The position numbers and the translations under genes are program-made. DNA of 22,262 nt from Aminicenans sp964648465 (lineage in GTDB: Bacteria > Acidobacteriota > Aminicenantia > Aminicenantales > Aminicenantaceae): the NCBI GenBank assembly GCA_964648465.1, contig CAZYMU010000040.1, positions 1 through 22,262 on the forward strand. Direction: 5' to 3'. How positions within the stretch are numbered: the first letter of the stretch is position 1; each line of letters begins with the position of its first letter. Of this stretch, positions 7,316 to 15,672 are shown one piece after another. The notes beneath the pieces are model-generated. The model worked only from the letters and a program-made list of their open reading frames with translations. It ran no database searches and was not told where the DNA came from.

Positions 7316-8410
7316 ATGAACAATCAAGAAGAAATCTTGATCATAGATGAAAAAAGAAAAAACAGAGCTTTCCTCTCACAGATCTTGAACAGTCTGGATG
7401 TATCCATTAAAGAGGTGTCATCTCTCTCTGAAGCCTCAAATCAACTTTCCAATTCGACTAATATCTCCATGGCAATGATTTCCCTCAGTCATTCTTACGC
7501 TAATGCTTTAAACTCCCTCCGCCGCATAAAATCTATCAACCCAGAATTATCTATAGTTTTTCTTTCTAAAATCGAGGAACAGGATATGGCAATATCCCTC
7601 CTGCAAAAAGGTATTATCGACCATATTGCCCTTCCCCATAATGCGGCAGGAATCTTTTCTGCTGTGAAAAACGGGCTTGAAAAAAGAGAATTAATTAAAA
7701 AAAATAAATTATACTTGCAAAAACTAGGCAACTTAAGGTTGCAGCAGCAAAAAAATATAAGAAAAGCCCTGGAGCTTGAAGATATCTATGACACGACTAT
7801 TGAAAATTTGATGACAGCTCTGGACTTGAGGGATGTGGAAACATTTGGCCACTCCCAGGCCGTAGCAAAATACAGCCAGGTCCTTTCCCAGATCCTGGGG
7901 ATCAAAGACAAGGATGTCCTCGACAATATAAGAAAAGGAGCACTTCTTCATGATGTGGGAAAAATCGCAATCCCTGACTCTATCCTCAAAAAACCGGGTT
8001 CTCTTTCAGCCAAAGAATGGGAAAAAATAAGGCTTCATCCGTCCTTAGGCTTCGGATTGATCAAAGAGATAAAACTCTTAAAAGAAGTCGGAAATATCAT
8101 ACTGTATCATCACGAAAGATATGACGGCACAGGTTATCCAAAACAATTGAAGAAAGACAAAATACCTATAGAAGCCAGGATATTTGCCCTGGCTGACGCT
8201 CTTGATGCCATCACTTCTCATCGTCCATACAGCAAAGAGAGAAATTTCGAGACTGCAAAAAAAGAAATCCAGGAAAACGCAAATACACAATTTGATCCTC
8301 AAGTGGTTGAAGCCTTTTGCTCTTTAAGTTTAGATAAATGGAAAAAAATCCGTTTTGATACAACAAGGCTCATGCCCTCCTTCGAAAACATGCTCCATAC
8401 TATGCAATAG
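7316..8410 (+). CDS. HD-GYP cyclic-di-GMP phosphodiesterase with pseudo-receiver
   Basis: This 364-residue cytoplasmic protein should hydrolyse cyclic di-GMP. The N-terminal 125 residues have a receiver-like fold, followed by a short helical linker (about 125-160) and an HD-GYP domain (about 160-350). The HD pair is H212-D213 in LLHDVGKIAIPD, and the GYP signature is at 273-275 within HHERYDGTGYP. A later A-x-A-D-A-x-D-A helix carries another metal-site Asp. The receiver is degenerate: Ser occupies the expected phospho-Asp position and the conserved Lys of the last strand is not seen, so control is probably through protein contacts. AAAGGAG lies seven bases before the ATG. It pairs with the diguanylate cyclase about 1.6 kb upstream; its 3' end overlaps the convergent prmC by 11 bases. 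Confidence 0.92.
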   Translation: MNNQEEILIIDEKRKNRAFLSQILNSLDVSIKEVSSLSEASNQLSNSTNISMAMISLSHSYANALNSLRRIKSINPELSIVFLSKIEEQDMAISLLQKGIIDHIALPHNAAGIFSAVKNGLEKRELIKKNKLYLQKLGNLRLQQQKNIRKALELEDIYDTTIENLMTALDLRDVETFGHSQAVAKYSQVLSQILGIKDKDVLDNIRKGALLHDVGKIAIPDSILKKPGSLSAKEWEKIRLHPSLGFGLIKEIKLLKEVGNIILYHHERYDGTGYPKQLKKDKIPIEARIFALADALDAITSHRPYSKERNFETAKKEIQENANTQFDPQVVEAFCSLSLDKWKKIRFDTTRLMPSFENMLHTMQ

Positions 8411-9245
8411 TGGCAGAGATGACTCGTGGAATCCCATGAAGATCTTTAAAACATTTCACATCTCTCCAGCCGGACCCAAACATTTCCATTGTTTTATCCT
8501 TCTGCCCATGACCAATTTCAAAAATAAGATATCCACCAGATTTTAAATACACTGGAGACTCCTTTACCAATTTTCTTATAACTTCCAGTCCGGTTTTTCC
8601 GGCCACAAGGGCCTTCCTGGGTTCATGCTTTATAATCTCTTCCTGGAGAGTTCTCCATTCTGTGTCAGAAACATAAGGAGGATTTGAAATGATAAAGCCG
8701 CATTTACCTTCCAAATTTAATTTTTTTAAAGGAGTAAACAAATTTCCGTAGACAAAGGTTATTTTTGAGATTTCTTGAACGGCTGCATTCAACCGCGCAT
8801 TTTTCAGGGCCTTACGTGAAATATCGCTTGCAATTATCCGCGCCAGAGGAAGCTCTTTTGCCAAAGATACCGCAATATTTCCGCATCCCGTGCCTATATC
8901 CACTATAATTTCTTCTCTCCCCGATGAAACCTTAATAACACTATCCACCACCAATTCTGTTTCTGGTCTTGGGATCAAAACCCCAGGGAAAACCCTAAAC
9001 GGGATAGACCAGAATTCCTTTTCCCCTATTAAATATGCCAGGGGAGATCCATCAAGGCGGGAGGAAATTAATCGATAGTATAACTTCTTCTGTGCTGCGG
9101 ATAGTCTTCTATCTGAACCAGCATAAAATTCTTCTTCTGAAATCGATGCGGCCTTTAAAAGCAAAATCTTAGCTTCAAGAGCAGGCTGGTCAATGTCTTT
9201 TAGAAGAGACTTCCCATTGACATACAATTGCTGAATTTTGCTCAA
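8400..9245 (-). CDS. prmC: Release factor glutamine N5-methyltransferase (PrmC/HemK)
   Basis: PrmC uses S-adenosylmethionine to methylate the glutamine of the GGQ motif in class I release factors. The 281-residue product has the helical N-terminal substrate-binding domain (about 1-80), the IPRPETE motif (91-97), a SAM-binding VDIGTGCGNIA motif (115-125) and the catalytic NPPY (188-191). It lies 12 bases downstream of prfA, its usual partner. The start is TTG at 9245; no ATG exists near the N-terminus and no clear Shine-Dalgarno is seen, so translation is probably coupled to prfA. Confidence 0.96.
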   Translation of the reverse strand: MSKIQQLYVNGKSLLKDIDQPALEAKILLLKAASISEEEFYAGSDRRLSAAQKKLYYRLISSRLDGSPLAYLIGEKEFWSIPFRVFPGVLIPRPETELVVDSVIKVSSGREEIIVDIGTGCGNIAVSLAKELPLARIIASDISRKALKNARLNAAVQEISKITFVYGNLFTPLKKLNLEGKCGFIISNPPYVSDTEWRTLQEEIIKHEPRKALVAGKTGLEVIRKLVKESPVYLKSGGYLIFEIGHGQKDKTMEMFGSGWRDVKCFKDLHGIPRVISATIA

Positions 9246-9257
9246 TTGAAATTCTAT

Positions 9258-10340
9258 TTATGACGAGGATTTGGCCTTATCCCCCATAATCTGAGCCTGA
9301 AGATGAACCGTTAATGCATCAATGACCTCATCTATATTTCCATCAAGTATGTTTTCTAATTTGTGGAGAGTTAAATTCAATCGGTGATCTGTAACCCTTG
9401 ACTGGGGGAAATTATATGTTCTTATCTTCTCGCTTCTGTCCCCTGCTCCTACCTGAGATTTCCTGTCTTGAGAAATCTGTTTCTGCTGTTCAGTAATGGC
9501 TTTGTCCATCAATCTCGACCGCAAAATCCGCAGAGCTTTTTCTTTATTCCGGTGCTGGGATTTCTCATCTTGACATGAAGCTGTAATCCCACTGGGCTTA
9601 TGAGTGACACGAATGGCAGTATAGTTGCGGTTAACATTCTGCCCTCCAGGACCCGAAGCCCCGAAAGCTTCTATCCTTAAATCCTTATGGTCCAGTAGAA
9701 CATCAACCTCATCAGCTTCCGGAAGTACAGCAACCGTCACTGTGGATGTATGGATTCGACCACTGGCCTCAGTTTTTGGAACGCGCTGAACCCGGTGAAC
9801 ACCGCTTTCAAACTTCAGATGCGAATAAACACTATCCCCACGGATATTGACAATAATTTCTTTAAAACCACCGACAGGAGACGGGCTTGTGCTCATAACT
9901 TCCGATTTCCATCCCTTCTTTTCTGCAAGGTGGAAATACATGCGGAATAGATCCTGAGCAAAAAGGGAAGCCTCATCTCCACCTGCCCCGGCTCGAATCT
10001 CAAGAAATACATCCTTTTCATCATTAGGGTCTTTAGGAAGCAGCAATATCTTAAGCTCTTTTTCAAGCTCTTCCTCTTTTTGATGCTGTTCCTTTAAATC
10101 CTCTTCCGCCAGCTTTCTTAAATCCGGGTCCACATCCGCATCGTCTAATATCTCTTTAGAGTCTCTAATATCTTTCTGAATCTTCTCAAAGTATTCATAT
10201 TTCTTAACGATAGGCTCCAATTTAGCCCGTTCTTTTGATATTTTCTTAAGCTTTTGAGGGTCTGAAACTAAAGCGAGGTTAGACAGAGACAGTGTAAGGC
10301 TGCGGTATTTTTCCTTTATATTTTTCAGTTCTTGAAGCAT
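9258..10340 (-). CDS. prfA: Peptide chain release factor 1
   Basis: RF1 recognises UAA and UAG in the ribosomal A site and triggers peptide release. The 360-residue protein has the coiled N-terminal domain, the codon-recognition tripeptide PKT (188-190) in the RVQRVPKTEASGRIHTS context, and GGQ (232-234) inside GASGPGGQNVN. The PxT motif separates it from RF2 (SPF). It begins six bases after the rpmE stop, with AGAAAGG immediately before the ATG. The following gene encodes the methyltransferase that modifies the GGQ glutamine. Confidence 0.97.
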   Translation of the reverse strand: MLQELKNIKEKYRSLTLSLSNLALVSDPQKLKKISKERAKLEPIVKKYEYFEKIQKDIRDSKEILDDADVDPDLRKLAEEDLKEQHQKEEELEKELKILLLPKDPNDEKDVFLEIRAGAGGDEASLFAQDLFRMYFHLAEKKGWKSEVMSTSPSPVGGFKEIIVNIRGDSVYSHLKFESGVHRVQRVPKTEASGRIHTSTVTVAVLPEADEVDVLLDHKDLRIEAFGASGPGGQNVNRNYTAIRVTHKPSGITASCQDEKSQHRNKEKALRILRSRLMDKAITEQQKQISQDRKSQVGAGDRSEKIRTYNFPQSRVTDHRLNLTLHKLENILDGNIDEVIDALTVHLQAQIMGDKAKSSS

Positions 10341-10345
10341 CCTTT

Positions 10346-10552
10346 CTATTTATTGACATTACTATATTTTTTCCTGAACTTTTCTACTCGTCCAGCACTG
10401 TCCACGAATTTCTGTTTACCTGTAAAAAACGGATGGCACTTGGAACAAATTTCCACCCTGATTTCTTTTTTGGTAGACCGCGTCTTGAATGTATTTCCGC
10501 ATGCACATGTCACTGTACATTCCACATAATCCGGATGAATTCCTTTCTTCAT
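10346..10552 (-). CDS. rpmE: 50S ribosomal protein L31, zinc-binding form
   Basis: The 68-residue product begins MKKGIHPDY, typical of L31. It is the C+ form: Cys at 16, 18, 36 and 39 supply the zinc ligands. An AAGGAG lies nine bases before the ATG, and a good promoter is only about 30 bp upstream. It heads the rpmE-prfA-prmC operon. A zinc-free paralogue used under zinc starvation, if there is one, is not in this window. Confidence 0.97.
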   Translation of the reverse strand: MKKGIHPDYVECTVTCACGNTFKTRSTKKEIRVEICSKCHPFFTGKQKFVDSAGRVEKFRKKYSNVNK

Positions 10553-10578
10553 ATCAATTACTCCTTGTCAAGCAAATG

Positions 10579-10608
10579 ATTATAACAGATATTTCCACCA
10601 AGAGTAAA
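10579..10608 (-). promoter_or_regulatory. Sigma-70-type promoter for rpmE-prfA-prmC
   Basis: On the minus strand TTTACT (10603-10608) is followed after 18 bases by a perfect TATAAT (10579-10584). The start site would be near 10572, giving a leader of about 20 bases before rpmE. Confidence 0.6.
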
Positions 10609-10726
10609 CACCATCTTACAGTGCATTCGTGTGGCAGGTTGGATCGCATCAGAAAATACGGTGGCATCAACCAACATCCCCTTATAATGGGCGACCCGGA
10701 TTCTGGACGTAATCCGCAGAGTATAA

Positions 10727-11770
10727 TCAAGTATTTAAATCAATCACATTTATCTTTAGTTTGGATATGTCAGCCTTTCCGGCCTTAATTGCATAGCATT
10801 CTTTAATATAATTTCCCTTGCTCAAATTGTGATTGGCGTAAAAATTGCCCCTTGTATTCCAGTCCCCAAGAGCTGCCATAAACTTTTTTGGGTTATGTCG
10901 GTGGAACATTTCAATTCCATATGCATCAATAGCAAGAGCATCTGGCCCTACAATTACAGCATCTTCATTAAAAGTTCCCATCCTCTCAGGTGCAGGACTG
11001 TGCCATCCGTACACAAGGAGCATGCAATCCAGAATGTTAAGTGAGACTTTTTTCCTGAAAATATACTTGTAGGCTGCGGCCATTCTAAAGGGAAAATCAG
11101 GCCAAACTGCACCACCCCCACTATGGAAGTGATTCATGTCTCTCACTAAACCCATAAGATTTTTAATACACATAGTGTAGCACGTCCAGGGATGTGTTTT
11201 TGCTCTGGGGACATTTATTAGTACTGTATCCGGATCATAAAGAATTTTAGCGACATATAATTTGTGCCATCCTCCCTTATCGAGAGATTGCTTAATATAA
11301 TGCTGTTTATCATTAGTAAGTATGAACAATTCAGCACCTTGATTAATAATGGTCTCTTTCAAACTTGGATGTTTTTTGCTTAACGTTGTCCATCCCTTAT
11401 CGTGACTCAGCACAATGACAGATTCCGCCCCTGCTTCTTTACATAGCTTAATAACTGCATATAATGCTTCGCTGGATGTGTTGCCTAATTGATTGCTGTT
11501 GTCTATAGCATTAACTTTAATGAGGGCTTTTTTACCTTTAACGAAAGAATGCATTCCTCCAAAAACATCTACTGCTACTTTTATACGATTATATGAAGCT
11601 TCAAAGGATGAAGAAAACTTCCCTCCTTTCGCTACAGCAAGGTCATAATCTTCAGTTTTGAAAAATATTTTTCTCCCTGATTTAGCGAAGCTTTTCCCAA
11701 ATAGTCCAATAGGCATTTCCATACTGATCAGTTCCAAGAATTTCCTTCTTGACAACTTTTTAGCTGTCAT
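10727..11770 (-). CDS. Tat-exported DUF362 family protein
   Basis: The 347-residue protein starts with a twin-arginine signal (S-R-R-K-F-L at 7-12), followed by a moderately hydrophobic stretch to about residue 29. The body fits DUF362: L-I-K-V-N-A near 83, a PRAKTHPWT segment and the K-N-L-M-G motif, and a late D-A-L-A-I-D-A helix. No [4Fe-4S] ferredoxin cysteines are present, unlike some DUF362 proteins. The biochemical function of the family is unsettled. It is the last gene of the sugar operon, 61 bp after a methyltransferase, with AAGGGG about five bases before the ATG. Tat export implies a folded, possibly cofactor-containing protein outside the membrane, perhaps acting on the surface glycan (inference). 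Confidence 0.85.
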   Translation of the reverse strand: MTAKKLSRRKFLELISMEMPIGLFGKSFAKSGRKIFFKTEDYDLAVAKGGKFSSSFEASYNRIKVAVDVFGGMHSFVKGKKALIKVNAIDNSNQLGNTSSEALYAVIKLCKEAGAESVIVLSHDKGWTTLSKKHPSLKETIINQGAELFILTNDKQHYIKQSLDKGGWHKLYVAKILYDPDTVLINVPRAKTHPWTCYTMCIKNLMGLVRDMNHFHSGGGAVWPDFPFRMAAAYKYIFRKKVSLNILDCMLLVYGWHSPAPERMGTFNEDAVIVGPDALAIDAYGIEMFHRHNPKKFMAALGDWNTRGNFYANHNLSKGNYIKECYAIKAGKADISKLKINVIDLNT

Positions 11771-11831
11771 CTTTACCCCTTTTTATTGTTCTCATGTAAT
11801 ATTATACTGTTATTTGTTTCACGTACTATTT

Positions 11832-13037
11832 TTATACACATACGAAATGTAGACCACTTAATCCCAACTTCTCTGTAATTTGCCGGATTTCATCTTGATA
11901 TATTGGATTCATTACTATTATCATATCCGGTCTGTAATTTCGCAGGAATTCAGGCCGTACAATTTGTTGTCCGGTTCCCGCTACATATTTTACTTGTTTG
12001 CGCGGATTGATGTCTACTACATACTCGATTTTCTTTTGAGTATTGAGAATATTTAAGAAAGTAACGCCCTTTGATCCAGCTCCCCAGACGACAACCTTTT
12101 GTTTTCTTTGTATAATCTGTTTAAGGTTATTCCTCCAAACTTTTATTTTTTCTTTATATTTGTCAGCGAATATTTTTATGTGTGAAGATAAATCTTTAAG
12201 CTCACCATTAAAATAGTGCTTTGAAATTTGCAGGTTCTTGGCAGGTGAAGCTTCAATACAGAGATATTGACCCTTATAAGTTTCTTTTATGTCATATATC
12301 TTAAAACCACATGATTTGAATAGAAAGTAGAGTGAACTTTTACTGAAATAAGAACAATGTTCATAAATCAAGTCCCAAATTCCCAAATCTCGTATTGTGA
12401 ACATCACATTTGGCACTTCAAAGAATACTACCATGTTCAATCTCTTTCCAATGGAGAGACGTACAGTATTTAAAAAATCAAAAGGATATTGAATATGTTC
12501 TAAGACATGCCGACAACATATAAAATCTGCTTTATATAAAGCAGAAGATTCAGAATAAAATTGCTGTATGAATTTAATCTGTCCCTTCTCTTTCCCGTTA
12601 TCATTTTGTTTAGGAACATAAGTTGGATCAAATCCAATTCCGCGGTTATCACCTAGCTTGCAAATCAACTTTAAGAAATCGCCCTTGCCTGATCCAATTT
12701 CCACGATATCCTTTCCATGAAGATCATAGCGTTCTACCAAATCAGTGGCTAATGATTCCGTATAGTTTTGAAAAAGAGGCGAGAAATATAGTGAGTTTTC
12801 ATAATACTGATTGTAATCCATCAACTCTGTCTTGAAGGCCATATTGAAAACATGACCACAATATCGACAAAATCCCAGTTGGATGTCTCCTTTTGGGGCC
12901 TGTAAAGCTTTATTCCGGCTGGCATAGAGCAAGTTAGAATGAATTGGGACCTGATCTATTTCAAGAATAGGATCAATCTCTTTATTTCTGCATATAGGGC
13001 AAAGACCTTGTTTAATATTATCTTTTCCGCTTATCAT
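11832..13037 (-). CDS. Sugar C-methyltransferase-like protein (copy 1 of tandem pair)
   Basis: The 401-residue protein has the three-part build of nucleotide-sugar C-methyltransferases. An N-terminal zinc finger has C13-x2-C16 and C57-x2-C60. A SAM-binding domain carries VEIGSGKGDFL (112-122). A C-terminal Rossmann-like domain has VVVWGAGSKGVTFL. The central YEHCSYFS motif matches the E-H pair seen in NovU/TcaB9-type enzymes. It is clearly paralogous to the gene immediately upstream, with the same layout and many shared segments such as ERYDLH, CCRHVLEHIQ (CCKMTLEHIQ there) and VDINPRK (VDINPHK there). It probably methylates a carbon of a nucleotide-linked 4-keto sugar, but the substrate cannot be told and O-methylation is not excluded. 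Only a weak Shine-Dalgarno is visible. Confidence 0.87.
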   Translation of the reverse strand: MISGKDNIKQGLCPICRNKEIDPILEIDQVPIHSNLLYASRNKALQAPKGDIQLGFCRYCGHVFNMAFKTELMDYNQYYENSLYFSPLFQNYTESLATDLVERYDLHGKDIVEIGSGKGDFLKLICKLGDNRGIGFDPTYVPKQNDNGKEKGQIKFIQQFYSESSALYKADFICCRHVLEHIQYPFDFLNTVRLSIGKRLNMVVFFEVPNVMFTIRDLGIWDLIYEHCSYFSKSSLYFLFKSCGFKIYDIKETYKGQYLCIEASPAKNLQISKHYFNGELKDLSSHIKIFADKYKEKIKVWRNNLKQIIQRKQKVVVWGAGSKGVTFLNILNTQKKIEYVVDINPRKQVKYVAGTGQQIVRPEFLRNYRPDMIIVMNPIYQDEIRQITEKLGLSGLHFVCV

Positions 13038-13087
13038 TTTTTCTGCCTGTGCAAATCATAAAAATTATATTTATTTATTCATTGTTT

Positions 13088-14269
13088 TCAAACAGATATA
13101 AGTTCGGCTGAAAGATTCAACCGTCTAAGTCCTTGCTGAATTTCGGCGGAGTAAATTGGATTCATGATAATCACAATATCTGGTTGAAATTCTTGTAAAA
13201 AATCTGGCCCTACAATCTGGTGCCCAGTCCCTGCCATATACGTTTCATGTTTATGTGGATTGATATCTACAGCATATCTAATTTCGTCTTGAATTTTTAA
13301 TGTAGTCAAGAAGGCTACTCCCTTTGAGCCAGCACCCCAAATAACGGCTCTCTTCTTATTTTCTTTGATGCTATTTAATCGCTTCTGCCATTCTTCAAAT
13401 TTACGGGGCAAGTTTTCAGTAAACCAAGAAATATCTTGGGATAAAGTTTCCATATCGTTTTCCTGTGACAATATAGAATGCTCCTTGCCAGAGCCAGGGC
13501 TTGCCACTATCATCAAGTATTGGTCATAATAATCCTTCCAAAGATCTATGACATCGAATCCACAGTTCCGAAAGAGTCTGGCAAGCGATCCAAGGCTAAA
13601 GTACGAACAGTGCTCATAATAGATGTCCCAAAAAGCAAGTCCACGAAGTATGCGTCCTACATTAGGGACCTGAAAAAAAACAATTGTTTGACTATTATTC
13701 CCTATTGATCGGCGGATAGCATTTACAAAATCAGCAGTCTGCTGGATATGTTCAAGTGTCATCTTACAACAAATAAAATCAGCTCGGTAGTCAGCATATT
13801 TTTCTGAGTAAAAATCATTTATAAAAATGATGTCATCGGTTTCAAAGCTGTTGTTATGCCTTCTTATATAAGCAGGGTCAAAGCCAACTCCATGATTTCT
13901 TCCCAAGCGGCAGAGTATTGTCAAAAACTCTCCCTGCCCACATCCTATTTCAATAATATTCTTCTCATGCAAATCATATCGTTCAATTAAGTGCTTGGCC
14001 AAGTTTTTATGGAAAGTATTAAATGTGGAAGAAAAGGCTTGCGTGCCTTCATATCGCGATGAATATTCGTGTACGTTTGGATCAAAAGCGAGGTTAGATA
14101 TAAACCCACAGTTTGGACAAAACCCTAAAGAAATATCTCCTTTATGATATTTCAAGGCTTCCTCTCGTGTTTTTAAGAGAAGCACACTGTGTACCGGAAC
14201 GTTATCAAGCTTATAAAAGACTGACATTCCTCGATGACCACAGTTAGGGCATGATCGACTTATAAACAT
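13088..14269 (-). CDS. Sugar C-methyltransferase-like protein (copy 2 of tandem pair)
   Basis: This 393-residue paralogue of the following gene has zinc ligands C7-x2-C10 and C51-x2-C54, a SAM motif IEIGCGQGEFL (106-116), the central YEHCSYFS motif and a C-terminal VIWGAGSKGVAFL Rossmann motif. It lies 50 bp upstream of copy 1 and 59 bp downstream of the third methyltransferase, all in one direction. No Shine-Dalgarno is evident before the ATG, so the start is chosen because the zinc finger begins at once after it. The two copies have probably diverged to methylate different positions or sugars, or they may form a heteromer; the sequence cannot decide. Confidence 0.87.
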   Translation of the reverse strand: MFISRSCPNCGHRGMSVFYKLDNVPVHSVLLLKTREEALKYHKGDISLGFCPNCGFISNLAFDPNVHEYSSRYEGTQAFSSTFNTFHKNLAKHLIERYDLHEKNIIEIGCGQGEFLTILCRLGRNHGVGFDPAYIRRHNNSFETDDIIFINDFYSEKYADYRADFICCKMTLEHIQQTADFVNAIRRSIGNNSQTIVFFQVPNVGRILRGLAFWDIYYEHCSYFSLGSLARLFRNCGFDVIDLWKDYYDQYLMIVASPGSGKEHSILSQENDMETLSQDISWFTENLPRKFEEWQKRLNSIKENKKRAVIWGAGSKGVAFLTTLKIQDEIRYAVDINPHKHETYMAGTGHQIVGPDFLQEFQPDIVIIMNPIYSAEIQQGLRRLNLSAELISV

Positions 14270-14328
14270 AATTTTTTATTACAAAACGTTAACACAATTG
14301 ACCATCATTATAATAGTCATAATCCGGG

Positions 14329-15561
14329 CTAAATTATCTTAAGTTTGGGAATTGGGATGATGAATTTACCTCCCTTCTGGCGATATGTTTCTTGCTGTTG
14401 CAGAATTTCTTCGGCAAAATTCCAGGCAAGCAACAAAACGTAATCAGGCATGTCTTCCAATAGCTTTCCTGGTGGATAAATACGTAAGTGATTAACTCCC
14501 ATATGCAAACCATGTTTGAATTTGTTCAAATCGACAACATAGTCTACAAGTCTTTTATCAATCCCACAGTAGCTCAGTAAAGTTGCTGCTTTTGCTGCGG
14601 CTCCATAGGCAACAATTTTCTTTCCTTTTCGCTTTAGTTTCCACAGCAGATCCATCAGTGAACGTCTAATTTCTTGAACGTGTCCAGCAAAATCAAGATA
14701 GTAATCAATCCGATCTACTCCCTTCTTTACCTCCTCTTCTAATAATAAGCGCACAGATTCTCCAACGAGCTCATGATGTCCCACAAACAATCGTAATGAT
14801 CCTCCATATGAGGGAATACGCCTGATATCGTTGAGAAAAAGAGAATGCCTTTTAAACAAGTTGTTTAGTGCTGTAACTGAGAAATAACAGAGATGTTGAT
14901 GATAGAAAGTGTCAAATTCCCGGTTGTCAACCAAATCGGCTACATAATGGACCTCTAGAACTGCCACTCCGGAGTCTTTCAAAATAATATTAATGCCATC
15001 TACAAAACCGTTGAGATCATGTACATGTGCCAAGACATTGTTAGCAAGGAATAGATCCGCCATTGATCCTTTCTCATCTCGCAGCTGTAATGCCAAATCT
15101 TTCCCAAAGAATGTACAAATAGTTTGTATGCCTGCTTCCTTGGCAGCTTGAACTGGGCCTTCAGCCGGATCAATCCCCAAAACTGGAATGCCTTTTTCCA
15201 TAAAATTTCTGAGCATGTAACCATCATTACTGGCCGCTTCAATAACTAAGCTATTTGAATCCAGCTTCCTTGATTCAATAAGCTCTGTGGCACTTGCTTT
15301 GAAATGCTCAAGAAGTGTCTTTGAGACAGAAGAATAATAAGGATAATTTCTGCAAAAAAGTATTTCTGGAGAAACGGATTCTGTAATTTGAACAAGTCTG
15401 CAATTGGGACAAAATACAACATCGAGGGGAACAATCGATTCTGGTGAGCTTAATTGTTCTTCTGTAAGAAGCGCATCTGCAATTGGCGTCTTGCCTAAAG
15501 ACAATATTGGCTTAAGCTCAGAATTTAAACAGGAATGACACTTTGGTTTTAATCTTTCCAT
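14329..15561 (-). CDS. Nucleotide-sugar C-methyltransferase, canonical NovU/TcaB9 type
   Basis: The 410-residue protein is the best match of the three to NDP-sugar C-methyltransferases. Zinc ligands are C8-x2-C11 and C51-x2-C54. The SAM region is VIEAASNDGYML (106-117). The substrate/catalytic segment is FDTFYHQHLCYFS, with Y220-x-x-H223 spaced as the Tyr and catalytic His of TcaB9; the residue before His is Gln where TcaB9, as I recall, has Glu. The C-terminal domain has VAYGAAAKAATLL, typical of this family. These enzymes add a methyl group to carbon 3 (or 5) of 4-keto-6-deoxy sugars. It follows the SDR gene after 111 bp that contain a repeat fragment, and has no strong ribosome-binding site. 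Confidence 0.92.
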   Translation of the reverse strand: MERLKPKCHSCLNSELKPILSLGKTPIADALLTEEQLSSPESIVPLDVVFCPNCRLVQITESVSPEILFCRNYPYYSSVSKTLLEHFKASATELIESRKLDSNSLVIEAASNDGYMLRNFMEKGIPVLGIDPAEGPVQAAKEAGIQTICTFFGKDLALQLRDEKGSMADLFLANNVLAHVHDLNGFVDGINIILKDSGVAVLEVHYVADLVDNREFDTFYHQHLCYFSVTALNNLFKRHSLFLNDIRRIPSYGGSLRLFVGHHELVGESVRLLLEEEVKKGVDRIDYYLDFAGHVQEIRRSLMDLLWKLKRKGKKIVAYGAAAKAATLLSYCGIDKRLVDYVVDLNKFKHGLHMGVNHLRIYPPGKLLEDMPDYVLLLAWNFAEEILQQQETYRQKGGKFIIPIPKLKII

Positions 15562-15590
15562 TTTATTGCTTTTAATCTAGACTTTTTTAA

Positions 15591-15606
15591 CCTGGATTAT
15601 TCATAA
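15591..15606. repeat. Fragment matching the end of the 1711-1967 repeat
   Basis: CCTGGATTATTCATAA is the exact reverse complement of 1952-1967, the right end of the structured repeat. It lies in the 111-bp gap between the SDR and methyltransferase genes. Only one end is recognisable here. Confidence 0.4.
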
Positions 15607-15672
15607 GAACTGCTACATTATTTAAGTTCATGCACTGAGTCTAGCATTTGCGAAAACCTCAAATCGTGAAAG

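Noticed and set aside
9771..9779. Lys in the middle of the RF1 codon-recognition tripeptide (PKT) as an altered stop-codon specificity
   Set aside because: The middle residue of PxT varies among normal RF1 proteins, and the flanking signature is canonical.
10489..10788. 99-codon plus-strand frame between rpmE and the DUF362 gene
   Set aside because: It overlaps the ends of both genes antisense and covers the rpmE promoter; no domain or ribosome-binding site is seen.
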